In this document: piece after piece, positions 32,948 through 41,460 of the stretch
Numbering within the stretch: the stretch's first letter is position 1
How the letters are laid out: each line of letters opens with the position of its first letter
Origin: Lysinibacillus pinottii
Lineage (GTDB): Bacteria > Bacillota > Bacilli > Bacillales_A > Planococcaceae
NCBI RefSeq assembly: GCF_024753545.1
Contig: NZ_JANTOO010000001.1
Span: 1-64,000 of the forward strand
Direction of reading: 5' to 3'
DNA: 64,000 nucleotides
The notes under the pieces: generated by a model
Told to the model about the DNA's origin: nothing
Seen by the model: the letters and a program-made list of their open reading frames with translations, nothing else
Database searches by the model: none
Program-made: the position numbers and the translations under genes

Positions 32948-34522
32948 TTGGCAACATTATGGACAGGTGGAAAGATTTACACGATGGCTCAGGTTGATGA
33001 AACAGTAGAAGCAGTCCTTGAAGAAGATGGGAAAATTGTGGCGACAGGCTCTGTAGAGAGCTTGTCGCCACTAGCTACTTCTACTCGACATTTACAAGGC
33101 AATGTGATGTATCCAGGTTTTGTGGATAGTCATTTACATATTATTGGTTACGGGGAAAAACTGAAGCATATTGATGTATCGGCGATAACGAGTAAAGAGG
33201 CGTTACTAGCAAAGCTTCAAGAGCGTATGTCCAAGGCATCGTCCAATGAATGGGTCATAGCGATTGGATTAAATGAAAACCAATTTGAAGAGCCCATTTT
33301 TCCTACTTTAGCGGAGCTGGATGCGCTTGGTGAAGCTTATTTAATCATAAAACGTAGCTGTCACCATTTAATTTTAGCTAATTCTAAGGCACTTGCATTT
33401 GCAGGGATTACCAATGCTACGCCTTCACCAGAGGGGGGAATCATTGAAAAAATAGATGGTCAGCTCACGGGCGTATTAAAGGATGCGGCGTTATATTTAG
33501 TGGTTAATCATATGCCCCATATTACACCTGCGTATATTGAGGATGCCTTGGTAAAAGCTGTGGCCTCATTACAAGCATATGGTTTAGTGGGTGGTCATTC
33601 GGAGGATTTAAGCTATTACGGGCCGCCAAACCAACCCATTCAAGCTTACCGTAAAATAGTGGAATCACAGCATTCATTCAAGGTTCATTTATTGCAGCAT
33701 CATACGGTTTTTGAGGAGATGGAAAAATTAGATACTACATCCTCACCTTTTTTGGAGTTTGGTGCTATGAAAATCTTTATTGATGGAGCCTTTGGAGGAA
33801 GAACCGCAGCGCTACGTCAACCATACAGCGATGACCCACATAATACAGGAATGCTTATACATACGACAGAGCAATTAACGAAGTATGTTCAGTTGGCTCG
33901 TCAATCTGGACAAACTGTCGCTGTCCATGCAATTGGTGATTTAGCCATCGAACTGATTGTAGATATTTTTGCGGCATATCCACCACAGGCCGGTCAGCTT
34001 GATCGTGTGATCCATTGTAGCTTGGTCGATGATGACATTTTAACTAAATTAGCTAAATTGCCTGTTGCTATCGATATGCAGCCGCAATTTGTTCAGGGAG
34101 AATATGACGCTGAGCTATCGAAGCTTGGTGAGGAGCGCGTTCAAGGTTTACACCCTTTAAAGTCACTTCTTGACCATGGGCTTGTCGTTGCTGGTGGTAG
34201 TGACGCACCGATTGAAGTACCGAATCCATTAATGGGAATCTATGCGGCTGTCACAAGGTGCAATGTGGGAGAAAAACATGATGGCTACAATCCTAAGGAG
34301 AAAATTTCTCGTTTTGAAGCAGTCCATTTGTATACAGGAGGAGCGGCTGAAATAATTGGTCAGCAGCACACTCGTGGTAAAATCGCAGCAGGCTATTCAG
34401 CTGATTTTACGATTTTAAAAGAGGATATTTTCACTGTGGATATAGAGCAACTACCTCAAATTGACGTATTTTGTACCGTGGTAGATGGGAAGATTGTATA
34501 TGAAAATCGCTGCGAAGGGTAA
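32948..34522 (+). CDS. amidohydrolase, YtcJ-like
   Basis: A 524-aa metal-dependent hydrolase of the amidohydrolase-3 (YtcJ/exoenzyme regulatory protein AepA-like) family. Metal ligands are seen in YPGFVDSHLHIIGYGE (HxH), VAVHAIGD, VIHCSLVDD and the catalytic Asp in VAGGSDAPIEVPNP. The start is TTG 32948, after AGGGGG. No signal peptide, so it is cytoplasmic. The natural substrate of these enzymes is mostly unknown, perhaps an amide or N-acyl compound. It sits 18 bases after bioY, but a link to biotin (for example release from biotin amides) is speculation. Confidence 0.85.
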   Translation: MATLWTGGKIYTMAQVDETVEAVLEEDGKIVATGSVESLSPLATSTRHLQGNVMYPGFVDSHLHIIGYGEKLKHIDVSAITSKEALLAKLQERMSKASSNEWVIAIGLNENQFEEPIFPTLAELDALGEAYLIIKRSCHHLILANSKALAFAGITNATPSPEGGIIEKIDGQLTGVLKDAALYLVVNHMPHITPAYIEDALVKAVASLQAYGLVGGHSEDLSYYGPPNQPIQAYRKIVESQHSFKVHLLQHHTVFEEMEKLDTTSSPFLEFGAMKIFIDGAFGGRTAALRQPYSDDPHNTGMLIHTTEQLTKYVQLARQSGQTVAVHAIGDLAIELIVDIFAAYPPQAGQLDRVIHCSLVDDDILTKLAKLPVAIDMQPQFVQGEYDAELSKLGEERVQGLHPLKSLLDHGLVVAGGSDAPIEVPNPLMGIYAAVTRCNVGEKHDGYNPKEKISRFEAVHLYTGGAAEIIGQQHTRGKIAAGYSADFTILKEDIFTVDIEQLPQIDVFCTVVDGKIVYENRCEG

Positions 34523-34540
34523 CCTTGCAGCGATTTTTTT
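34503..34540 (+). terminator. intrinsic terminator overlapping CDS end
   Basis: AAAATCGCTGC (34503-34513), inside the last codons of the amidohydrolase gene, pairs with GCAGCGATTTT (34527-34537), followed by T's. Confidence 0.85.
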
Positions 34541-34544
34541 GAAG

Positions 34545-34754
34545 CTATTTTCTATTTACAATATGATGTATTTGTTGTTCTAAGGTTGTCACACGTTTTG
34601 TTAAGTCCTCTACTTGCTGTTGCATGGTTGGTGGAGGAGGCACAGGAATCGTTGCTTTCATTTTTTTGATCATACGAATCATCCCGAAAAAGATTGCTAA
34701 AAACAGGCCTAAAAGAACCGTTGTACTAATCATATCGCCAATGTCGAATTTCAT
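34545..34754 (-). CDS. small membrane-anchored protein
   Basis: A 69-aa protein with one N-terminal membrane segment (residues 10-29), a basic KKMK stop-transfer, a proline run (VPPPP) and a C-terminal helical stretch with heptad character (QVEDLTKRVTTLEQQIH). GAAAGGAGCG precedes ATG 34754 on this strand. This is a common layout for small Bacillaceae membrane proteins of unknown role, and I recognise no named family. The region upstream holds TGAAAC with TGTA 17 bases on, close to but not matching an ECF promoter. Confidence 0.7.
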   Translation of the reverse strand: MKFDIGDMISTTVLLGLFLAIFFGMIRMIKKMKATIPVPPPPTMQQQVEDLTKRVTTLEQQIHHIVNRK

Positions 34755-34975
34755 GTTTGCGCTCCTTTCTCTACAGGGTATCTAGTTATATACAGGATGG
34801 CTTCGAGAAAAGTTTCAAGAAAATGGAGAACGTCACGATAAATACACAAATATTTTTTCTACAAGTTGCATAGGATACTTGAACAAATTGCTATTTTATT
34901 GCTTTGAGTACTGTGTCATGGCGGTCAAAACATACGTTAGAAGAGAGCGATTTTAACTGTAACAGGGGTGATTAT

Positions 34976-36748
34976 GTGCACAAGGCAGGACAAGTAATGC
35001 GACAGGCTGTTAATAATATTTATATTTATCGATTAGACTATGTACAGGTTTTCGCATTAATTAGAGTCTTTCAGTTTTTATTAATGATCCCTGTAAGTAC
35101 TATGCTGTTAAAGCTCATGCTACGAGTAACAGGATATACACATATAACCGAGCAAAATTGGCAAAGCTTTATGGCACATCCTTTTGTCATAATGATGATT
35201 TGTCTATTAATCTTGTTGTTCTTATTATTTGTTTATTATGAAATGGGCTTTCTATTTTTAATGGCCTTTCATCAACAAAGAGGAATGCGCTATCGATTTT
35301 TTTCTTTATGGCAGCAGCTAAATCGGAAGGTTGTTTATTTTTTTAGTGTCCAAGTCCTATTTTTAATCGTCTATCTTGCTCTATTAATGCCACTTGCTTC
35401 TTTTATGCTACCACTCACCTTAACCCAATCCATCTCACTTCCACATTTTTTAACAGAAGAAATCATGAGTAGTCGAACTGGTAGATTAGCATATGCAGCA
35501 GTGGCAAGTATTTTAGTAATGATCGGTATTCGGAGTATTTTAACGTTACCTATCTTTACAATCCAGCCAAAGATTTCTATTTTACGTTCTTTCAAGCAAA
35601 GCTGGCGATTTTCCAAAAAAGGTTTATTGGAGCTTTTAGCCCTATTGGTTATGCTTTTAACAGGTCATCTATTCGTCATGCTCAGTATAACAGTAATTAG
35701 CACACTTCCACTTTATTTTATGGAGCGCTTATTACCAAGTGCCGCATTGATAACAGCAGGGGTAACGCTCGCCTTTCTAGAAATGGTGTTTGTGGTGCTC
35801 TTTAGTTTATTACAGGCCATGTTTTCACAAGTCATGGTTGCCATCACCTACAATACACCTATCCTAGGGAAAATCAACAGGTCTGCTAAACAAAGAAAAC
35901 GACGCTATAAACCTTTACTGCTCATTAGCCTTGTTGTTTTTGTTGTCTTAAGTATGATGAATATTAATTCGTTAGAGAAAAGCGTCTATGCACCCGATAC
36001 TAAAATTATTGCCCATCGAGGCTATGTGGCGGGCAATGTGGAAAATACGATTAGCGGGCTAGTGAGCGCAGCAAATGCCGGAGCAGACCTCATTGAAATT
36101 GATATTCAGCAAACAGTGGATGGCGAATTTGTTGTATTCCATGATCGTACTTTGAGGCGATTGGCAGGGAAAAATGGAGTCATTGCTAATATGACCTTAC
36201 GTGAATTAAAAACATTAACGATTCATCAAAATGGCTATAGAGATAAAATTGCTTCTTTAGAGGACTGTATCGAAATTGCTAAAGCTTTAGACGTCGCGTT
36301 ACTAATTGAGTTAAAGGTACATGGCAAGGAAACGGAAGATGTGTTGCCCAAATTAGTAGAAAAGCTACGAAAATACAAAGTACTGGATTCGTATTATGTG
36401 CAATCTGTAGATGGGCAGAAAATGACTCAATTAAAAAAAATAGTGCCGAATTTAAGAGTGGGTATTGTCTATGCACTTAATATCGGCCCAATGGAAGAAA
36501 GTGTGGATTTCATTGCCTTAGAGGAGTCATGGGTAACTGAGCAGCTTATTGAAGAGCTGAAGCAAAACCCGATGGATTTATTTGTTTGGACGCTGAATGA
36601 TGACCGTTCCTTACAAACCTTTATCGAGAAAAATGTGAGCGGCGTCATTACCGATCATCCTGATGTTGCCCGCGATTTAAGGACAAAGCAAAGCGAACAT
36701 CAATATTTCTTACAACGGATCCTTAACCGATTGAAATTTATATTTTAA
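34976..36748 (+). CDS. membrane glycerophosphodiester phosphodiesterase
   Basis: A 590-aa protein with an N-terminal membrane domain of about seven segments (residues 25-330) and a C-terminal GDPD domain (about 340-570). GDPD motifs: IIAHRGYVAGNVENTI, ADLIEIDIQQTVDGEFVVFHD, LLIELKVHG and FVWTLNDD. It hydrolyses glycerophosphodiesters to glycerol-3-phosphate plus an alcohol; B. subtilis and staphylococcal relatives with this layout act at the membrane. GTG 34976 is chosen because AGGGGTG lies just upstream; a frame extension to TTG 34904 lacks a site. It is monocistronic. The membrane domain may present lipid- or teichoic-acid-derived substrates. Confidence 0.87.
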   Translation: MHKAGQVMRQAVNNIYIYRLDYVQVFALIRVFQFLLMIPVSTMLLKLMLRVTGYTHITEQNWQSFMAHPFVIMMICLLILLFLLFVYYEMGFLFLMAFHQQRGMRYRFFSLWQQLNRKVVYFFSVQVLFLIVYLALLMPLASFMLPLTLTQSISLPHFLTEEIMSSRTGRLAYAAVASILVMIGIRSILTLPIFTIQPKISILRSFKQSWRFSKKGLLELLALLVMLLTGHLFVMLSITVISTLPLYFMERLLPSAALITAGVTLAFLEMVFVVLFSLLQAMFSQVMVAITYNTPILGKINRSAKQRKRRYKPLLLISLVVFVVLSMMNINSLEKSVYAPDTKIIAHRGYVAGNVENTISGLVSAANAGADLIEIDIQQTVDGEFVVFHDRTLRRLAGKNGVIANMTLRELKTLTIHQNGYRDKIASLEDCIEIAKALDVALLIELKVHGKETEDVLPKLVEKLRKYKVLDSYYVQSVDGQKMTQLKKIVPNLRVGIVYALNIGPMEESVDFIALEESWVTEQLIEELKQNPMDLFVWTLNDDRSLQTFIEKNVSGVITDHPDVARDLRTKQSEHQYFLQRILNRLKFIF

Positions 36749-36798
36749 GTATGGAATGCGATACCTGCCCAACGGCTTTTAAAAAAATCTGGCCATAT

Positions 36799-36824
36799 TG
36801 TAACCTTTTTCATATGAACACGAC
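36799..36824 (+). promoter_or_regulatory. ECF (SigX/SigM-like) promoter
   Basis: TGTAAC (36799-36804), a 16-bp spacer, CGAC (36821-36824), matching SigX/SigM-class promoters. It lies 41 bases before the stalk-domain gene. Confidence 0.6.
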
Positions 36825-36864
36825 TACTTCTATGAATTCGTGAAATAAAGGAGATGCTTTTTAT

Positions 36865-37815
36865 ATGAAAATGACGAAAGTCGTACCATTTGCTATGACA
36901 GCACTATTAGTAGGGAGCGCGATGGGCGTTCCAACTGCATCAGCGAGCGAGGCTGAGACTGTAGTACCTGTTTCAGAAACTATTGAACAACAAGCTCAGC
37001 CAGTTTTTATTAAAGTAACTGGGAAAGTTGAAAATGTAGAGGTCCGTGAGAACGCAACCTACTATACAGTAGTAGAAGGTGAACAGACGAATATAGTGGT
37101 TGTCGATAAAGATTCATTCGTGTTCGACAACTTGGGAAAAGAAGTGAAGCTTCAAAAAGGGGATAAGGTGTCAGCTTACTCTTATGCGAAAAAGCCTATG
37201 CTTGCTATTTATCCACCACAATATAACCCAGAGGTTATTATTGTAGAAAAAGATAATATGGGCAGTGTGGAAGTCGATTACTTCGATAAAAACTTAATCG
37301 ATACGGACAATTACTTGAAATTAAACGTTGGAGAAGACACAAAAATTGAAAGTGCTTCTGGAAAAAAACTAAAAGCTAGTGATTTAGAAGAACAGCACTT
37401 AGTTGTGTTCTACACAATCGCAACAATGAGTATTCCTGCTCAAACACCACCTTCAAAGGTTATCGTGTTGGATACTATTGAGAAGGAAGAGCCAGTTGAG
37501 GTGGACCCAGTGCCAACGCCTGAACCAACACCAGATCACGCTGCCATTGAAGAGATTATGCAAAAAGATTTTTATGAGGTAGAAGGGACGAAAATGGTTC
37601 CTTTACGATTAATTGTAGAAAAGCTTGGCTTTGACGTAGAAGTAACGCCTAAAGGTGCCATCATTTCTAAAGGTGCTGTTTCCTACACAATTACTCGTGG
37701 CCAAAAAGAATATGGCTACAATAAAGCGCTTCGCCAATTTGACGTAGCACCTGCTTTATTAGAAAATGGTAAAACATATGTATCTGTAGAGTTCGTCAAA
37801 GAATTAATGAAATAA
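36865..37815 (+). CDS. secreted stalk-domain protein (copper amine oxidase N-terminal domain)
   Basis: A 316-aa exported protein. The signal peptide covers residues 1 to about 28 (hydrophobic FAMTALLVGSAMGV, then ASA). A beta-rich middle region (about 45-205) resembles OB-like envelope domains, followed by a Pro/Glu linker (VDPVPTPEPTPD). The C-terminal domain (about 225-316) has the stalk pattern TKMVPLRLIVEKLGFDV and YVSVEFVKELMK, known as Cu_amine_oxidN1, which does not bind copper in most bacteria. AAAGGAG precedes ATG 36865. It probably acts in the cell wall, and the ECF promoter suggests stress control. Confidence 0.8.
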   Translation: MKMTKVVPFAMTALLVGSAMGVPTASASEAETVVPVSETIEQQAQPVFIKVTGKVENVEVRENATYYTVVEGEQTNIVVVDKDSFVFDNLGKEVKLQKGDKVSAYSYAKKPMLAIYPPQYNPEVIIVEKDNMGSVEVDYFDKNLIDTDNYLKLNVGEDTKIESASGKKLKASDLEEQHLVVFYTIATMSIPAQTPPSKVIVLDTIEKEEPVEVDPVPTPEPTPDHAAIEEIMQKDFYEVEGTKMVPLRLIVEKLGFDVEVTPKGAIISKGAVSYTITRGQKEYGYNKALRQFDVAPALLENGKTYVSVEFVKELMK

Positions 37816-37822
37816 AGAGGAT

Positions 37823-37857
37823 GAAGTATCTAGCAAATCGCTAGGTACTTCTTTTTT
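37823..37857 (+). terminator. intrinsic terminator
   Basis: GAAGTATCTAGC (37823-37834) pairs with GCTAGGTACTTC (37840-37851), then T6. Confidence 0.85.
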
Positions 37858-37923
37858 GTATTTTCTTCCCATGAAAAATTCAGTACAATAATTAAGAAAA
37901 AGTCGCCAATAAAGGAGAAACCT

Positions 37924-38457
37924 ATGAAACAAGCTCTTATCATTATCGATATACAAGAAGCCTTCTTTTTAGACAACGAACAAAATCTATGGAATGACGA
38001 AACGATCATCAAGCATATTAATTCGTTAATCGCATGGGCACGCCACAATGAGGCACCTGTTATTTTTATTCAGCATACAGACGCCGAGGATGTGGATTTC
38101 GCTTATGGTCAGCCTGGGTGGGAGCTATACCACGGTCTTCATCGACAAGCGGAGGATAAGGTAATTCAAAAACCAACATGGGATGCCTTTTATCGAACTG
38201 AGCTTGCCGAATACTTGCAGGAGCAGCATATTGAGCAATTAATTTTTGCTGGTGCACAAACTGAGTTTTGCCTTGATACAACCATTCGTAGTGCTTTCAG
38301 TCATGGCTATCATCACAATATTTTAGTGAAGGAAGCCCACAGTACATTAGCTAATGATATTCTTGAAGCACCTCAAATTATTCAGCATCATGAATGTATC
38401 TGGCACAATCGATTTGTGCGAATTCAACCAGTTGCGGGGTTCCAGCATGTGGATTAA
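37924..38457 (+). CDS. cysteine hydrolase, isochorismatase family
   Basis: A 177-aa alpha/beta hydrolase of the isochorismatase-like group. The catalytic triad is in place: Asp9 (LIIIDIQEAF), Lys83 (VIQKPTWDAF) and Cys116 (AGAQTEFCLDTTIR). AAAGGAGAAACC precedes ATG 37924. With a triad Cys it should be a nicotinamidase-like amidase or N-carbamoyl hydrolase rather than a true isochorismatase; the substrate is unknown. Its last 11 bases overlap the next acetyltransferase gene, so the two are translated together. Confidence 0.85.
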   Translation: MKQALIIIDIQEAFFLDNEQNLWNDETIIKHINSLIAWARHNEAPVIFIQHTDAEDVDFAYGQPGWELYHGLHRQAEDKVIQKPTWDAFYRTELAEYLQEQHIEQLIFAGAQTEFCLDTTIRSAFSHGYHHNILVKEAHSTLANDILEAPQIIQHHECIWHNRFVRIQPVAGFQHVD

Positions 38458-38992
38458 CAAGAGAGACTATCCCTGTAAAGAATGGTCCTACACGGTTCGC
38501 TGTGCCGAATGGGATGATGCACAAGCCTTGTCAGACCTACGTTTACAATTAGATGGTGAAACGGAATACTTTGACCGAGCACAAGGGGAGGGATTCATTG
38601 ACCGAGCAGGATTCGAGCAACTCATCTCTAATGACCTAGCAAGCCCCAAAAATCTATGTTTAGTAGCGGTCGTTGATGATCAACTTGTAGGGTACTCAAG
38701 ATGTGAGGGTTCTACATTCATAAGGCTTGCCCATAAGGTTATTTTTGGCGTAGGCGTTAGGAAGGATTTTTGGGGGTACGGCATTGGAAAAGCCCTGCTG
38801 CAAGTATCTATCGACTGGGCAGATGCAAATGGTATTCAGAAAATGGCACTAGAAGTGTTAGAATCTAATGACAAGGCCGTTCAGCTCTATCAAAAATGTG
38901 GCTTTGAAGTGGAAGGTATGCTAAAAAATGATAAGCGCCTTTCTGATGGACAATACTATCACACTATCCTGATGGGCAGATGGAAGGCATAG
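38447..38992 (+). CDS. GNAT acetyltransferase
   Basis: A 181-aa GNAT protein with the acetyl-CoA loop RKDFWGYGIGKALLQ and the C-terminal LESNDKAVQLYQKCGFEVEG. ATG 38447 overlaps the hydrolase stop by 11 nt; a longer frame upstream to 38354 lies entirely in the hydrolase gene. The ribosome site (GCGGGG) is weak, in keeping with coupling to the preceding gene. The EamA-type exporter gene follows after 22 bases. A three-gene unit hydrolase-acetyltransferase-exporter is plausible, perhaps handling an amide or amine; this is inference. Confidence 0.85.
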   Translation: MWINKRDYPCKEWSYTVRCAEWDDAQALSDLRLQLDGETEYFDRAQGEGFIDRAGFEQLISNDLASPKNLCLVAVVDDQLVGYSRCEGSTFIRLAHKVIFGVGVRKDFWGYGIGKALLQVSIDWADANGIQKMALEVLESNDKAVQLYQKCGFEVEGMLKNDKRLSDGQYYHTILMGRWKA

Positions 38993-39014
38993 GGAAGTTG
39001 AAGGAATTTACAGT

Positions 39015-39896
39015 ATGACAAATTTTATGTATCTATTTTGTTTAATCGTATGGGGTCTAAATTTTATTGCCGTAAAAATACAGGGGACCCCCGTTAGTTT
39101 AGAATTATCATTAACCTATCGTTTAGTCATAACAGCTCTATTATTTTTAATACTTGCTTGGTTGATGAAACCACAAGGCAAACCACAGAAGCAGGATGTC
39201 CCCTTTATCATTGTTTTTGGTGTTTGTAATTTTGCATTCAGTTATTTATGTTTGTATTACGCAACGATGCTCAGTTCAGCAGCCATTGTCACGTTAATTT
39301 TTTCATTAAAAGTGATATTAACGCCCATTGCTTTACGAATTTTTTTGAAAGAACCTTTGCATCGCCGTGTACTTCTTGGTGGTATTTTAGGCATCATAGG
39401 AGTGGGTGTATTAATCTACCCAACTTTACATAGTTTTTCAGGGTTAGCTGATTTCAAAGGGATTTTTATTGCTTTTTTAGGGACACTACTGACAGCAATC
39501 GGTGATGCTAGCTCTGCCAGAAATGCGAAGCGCCACATTGACCCGGTTTATGCCAATGCGATTGGCTTTGCCGTTGGGAGTTTGGTCATGTGTGGAATTG
39601 TCTGGATGGCAGGACAAAAAATAATGATTCCAACATCCATAACCTATTTATCAGCATTGCTGTATTTAACGGTAATCGCCTCGTTTCTCGCCTGGCTATT
39701 TTATTTAAAGCTAGTTGAAAGGATTGGAGGAGCGAAGAGTGGCTATATGGTCGCCTTATTTCCTGTCATAGGCGGCATTGCCTCTGTCCTGATTGGTGAA
39801 TCTACAGTAAGCATCTATTTGATCGTGGGCTGTCTATCCAGTTGTATCGGAGCGGCGATTGCCTTAGGTTTTAAAATTAAGCCTATTTTACGATGA
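39015..39896 (+). CDS. EamA/DMT family transporter
   Basis: A 293-aa drug/metabolite transporter with ten membrane segments in two EamA halves (residues about 5-135 and 150-290). Typical pieces are FCLIVWGLNFIAVK, SYLCLYYATMLSSAAIVTLI, and SFLAWLFYLKLVERIGGAKSG, with FPVIGGIASVLIGE. It begins at ATG 39015 with GAAGTTGAAGGA upstream. Members export amino acids, metabolites or drugs. It is the last gene after the hydrolase and acetyltransferase. Confidence 0.87.
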   Translation: MTNFMYLFCLIVWGLNFIAVKIQGTPVSLELSLTYRLVITALLFLILAWLMKPQGKPQKQDVPFIIVFGVCNFAFSYLCLYYATMLSSAAIVTLIFSLKVILTPIALRIFLKEPLHRRVLLGGILGIIGVGVLIYPTLHSFSGLADFKGIFIAFLGTLLTAIGDASSARNAKRHIDPVYANAIGFAVGSLVMCGIVWMAGQKIMIPTSITYLSALLYLTVIASFLAWLFYLKLVERIGGAKSGYMVALFPVIGGIASVLIGESTVSIYLIVGCLSSCIGAAIALGFKIKPILR

Positions 39897-39953
39897 ACGA
39901 AAACCCTTATCCTTTCATAAACTAGATAAGAACGTTTGAAAAGGGTGAGGGAG

Positions 39954-40079
39954 TTGGCATTCGTTCCGAGAAGCACAGAAAAAGATCAGGATCATTGGGA
40001 TATCGATCGTTGGGAAAATGATGGTGGCAGTAGTTTAGGGGGGAAAGGGAGGCAAATTTGTCTCCCTACAAATAGTTGA
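39954..40079 (+). CDS. possible small peptide, 41 aa
   Basis: TTG 39954 opens a 41-codon frame after AAGGGTGAGGGAG. The product is polar, with Trp, Asp and Gly (DHWDIDRWENDGG) and no membrane segment. I recognise no family. The stop overlaps the SigW-type promoter that follows. A hairpin (40047-40066) without T-run lies in its end. Reality is uncertain. Confidence 0.3.
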   Translation: MAFVPRSTEKDQDHWDIDRWENDGGSSLGGKGRQICLPTNS

Positions 40080-40102
40080 AACCTTTTTCATCTCTGTTCG
40101 TA
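40077..40102 (+). promoter_or_regulatory. SigW-type ECF promoter
   Basis: TGAAAC (40077-40082), exactly 16 bases, CGTA (40099-40102): full SigW consensus, followed downstream by a damaged reading frame and a terminator at 40462. Confidence 0.7.
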
Positions 40103-40140
40103 TGAATTAGTAGAGACAGATTTGATTTGAAAAGGGAGAA

Positions 40141-40459
40141 TTGAAATTTTTGAGCTATTGAACAAAACGATTACTTTTGATTATTTATGTGATTGTCATT
40201 GCGGATGCGTATTACTCAACATTGTATATGGAACCCAAAACACCACCGCAACATCAAACAATCAAAGCGACTGCTATTACCATTAACATACTACGGTAGC
40301 AAGCCTAACAAAAAGAAACGGACAACCCGTCGTTTAAAGCCGATGATCATGCAGCCATTCCAAGGGAAAAGGATTGACAAAATGGTCATGTCGATAAATA
40401 GTTTAGACGTTCGTCCACCAGTACTTATTTTTTTACGATATCAACAGCTTCGTTGCTGA
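40141..40459 (+). pseudogene. decayed small membrane-protein gene behind SigW promoter
   Basis: Between the SigW-type promoter and a terminator no intact gene is seen. After AAAGGGAG a TTG frame starts at 40141/40150 but meets TGA at 40159. The same frame continues with a clear membrane segment (RLLLIIYVIVIADAYYS) and a Pro/Gln-rich stretch before TAG near 40300. Another frame then stays open to TGA 40457-40459 with a Lys/Arg-rich sequence. This pattern suggests a broken gene with a stop and a frameshift. An 88-codon frame from TTG 40193 covers the second half but has no ribosome site. The family is not recognised. Confidence 0.45.
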
Positions 40460-40461
40460 CG

Positions 40462-40487
40462 CCCTGTCCACTGACAGGGTATTTTTT
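40462..40487 (+). terminator. intrinsic terminator
   Basis: CCCTGTC (40462-40468) pairs with GACAGGG (40473-40479), 4-nt loop, then ATTTTTT. Confidence 0.8.
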
Positions 40488-40533
40488 ATGAGGTGCATCA
40501 GTGTGGCATGAACCAAGGGAGAGGGAGATGCGT

Positions 40534-40743
40534 ATGACGAAAGTCTATGTGATGACCATGACGAAAGGGAATGATGAGCAGGATTACGAGCAATGGGTGA
40601 ACGAAAAAATATTTGAGAAAAAATCAGACCTAAAAGAGTATTTAAACAAAGAAGGCTATTTGAAGAAATCTACATATCAATATATGAAAATAGAGGCAGA
40701 ATCTATAGTTGTTGCTGACATTCAAAAAATTAAACTTAAATAA
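40534..40743 (+). CDS. small hypothetical protein, 69 aa
   Basis: A 69-aa soluble, charged protein (MTKVYVMTMTKGNDEQDYEQW at its start, quoted loosely, ending DIQKIKLK). ATG 40534 sits six bases after GAGGGAG; ATG 40528 and GTG 40501 (with GAGGTG upstream) are other in-frame choices. A beta-alpha-beta arrangement seems likely. I recognise no family. It follows the decayed SigW-linked unit and precedes an acetyltransferase gene. Confidence 0.55.
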   Translation: MTKVYVMTMTKGNDEQDYEQWVNEKIFEKKSDLKEYLNKEGYLKKSTYQYMKIEAESIVVADIQKIKLK

Positions 40744-40833
40744 CAATCGTGTTTACTAAAAAATAAATAAAGCAATCTTCGCTCTTTTCATATAAAATAT
40801 GGAAGATATAACATACTTGAAAGAGGTGGCCAC

Positions 40834-41382
40834 ATGTTCCCTACTTTAAATACGGATCGATTAGTGTTACGAGAAATTACAGAAAAGGACGCGCAAGCTA
40901 TTTTAAATTGCTTTTCTAACCCTGACGTATTACGTCATTACGGTCAAAATCCATTAACTAGTTTAGAGCAAGTTAAACAAATCATTAATCGTTTTTCAAA
41001 AAACTATGAGGAACAACAAGGCATTAAATGGGGGATAGAACTGAAGGGGCGAGAAGGCCTAATAGGTACTATTGGATTTCAAGAATGGTCAACAGAGCAT
41101 AAGAGAGCTGAGATAAGCTATGCCCTTTTCCCTGACAGTTGGGGAAAAGGCTATGCACAAGAGGCGCTGAACAAAGTCATTTCATTTGGCTTTCAAGAGA
41201 TGGAGTTATTACGTATAGGAGCCATTGTTTTCACAGAAAATGATGCTTCCAACAAGCTATTAACAAAAGTAGGCTTTGAAAAAGAAGGCTTATTAAAGAA
41301 ATATATGCATCAAAATAATGTGCCATATGATACGTATGTTTATTCTCTAATCAATATGAAAAATCATAGTCTAGAATCGTGA
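40834..41382 (+). CDS. GNAT acetyltransferase, RimJ/RimL type
   Basis: A 182-aa GNAT enzyme: opens LNTDRLVLREITEKDA, acetyl-CoA loop PDSWGKGYAQEALNKVI, C-terminal NDASNKLLTKVGFEKEGLLKKY. It belongs to the ribosomal-protein/spermidine acetyltransferase-like branch. AAAGAGGTGGCC precedes ATG 40834. It is a single gene ending at a terminator shared with fumC. The substrate is unknown. Confidence 0.88.
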   Translation: MFPTLNTDRLVLREITEKDAQAILNCFSNPDVLRHYGQNPLTSLEQVKQIINRFSKNYEEQQGIKWGIELKGREGLIGTIGFQEWSTEHKRAEISYALFPDSWGKGYAQEALNKVISFGFQEMELLRIGAIVFTENDASNKLLTKVGFEKEGLLKKYMHQNNVPYDTYVYSLINMKNHSLES

Positions 41383-41387
41383 AAAAT

Positions 41388-41420
41388 AAAAGGATTGGGG
41401 AAATGACCCCAATCCTTTTA
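41388..41420. terminator. bidirectional terminator
   Basis: 13-bp perfect arms (41388-41400 and 41407-41419; AAAAGGATTGGGG and its complement), 6-nt loop, between the convergent acetyltransferase and fumC genes. Confidence 0.85.
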
Positions 41421-41460
41421 CCGTTTTTCGCCAAATGGTAGGTGAATACTTATTCTTACA

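Noticed and set aside
34780..34830. ECF promoter before the 69-aa membrane protein gene
   Set aside because: TGAAAC is present, but the -10 would be TGTA at 17 bases rather than CGTA/CGTC at 16.
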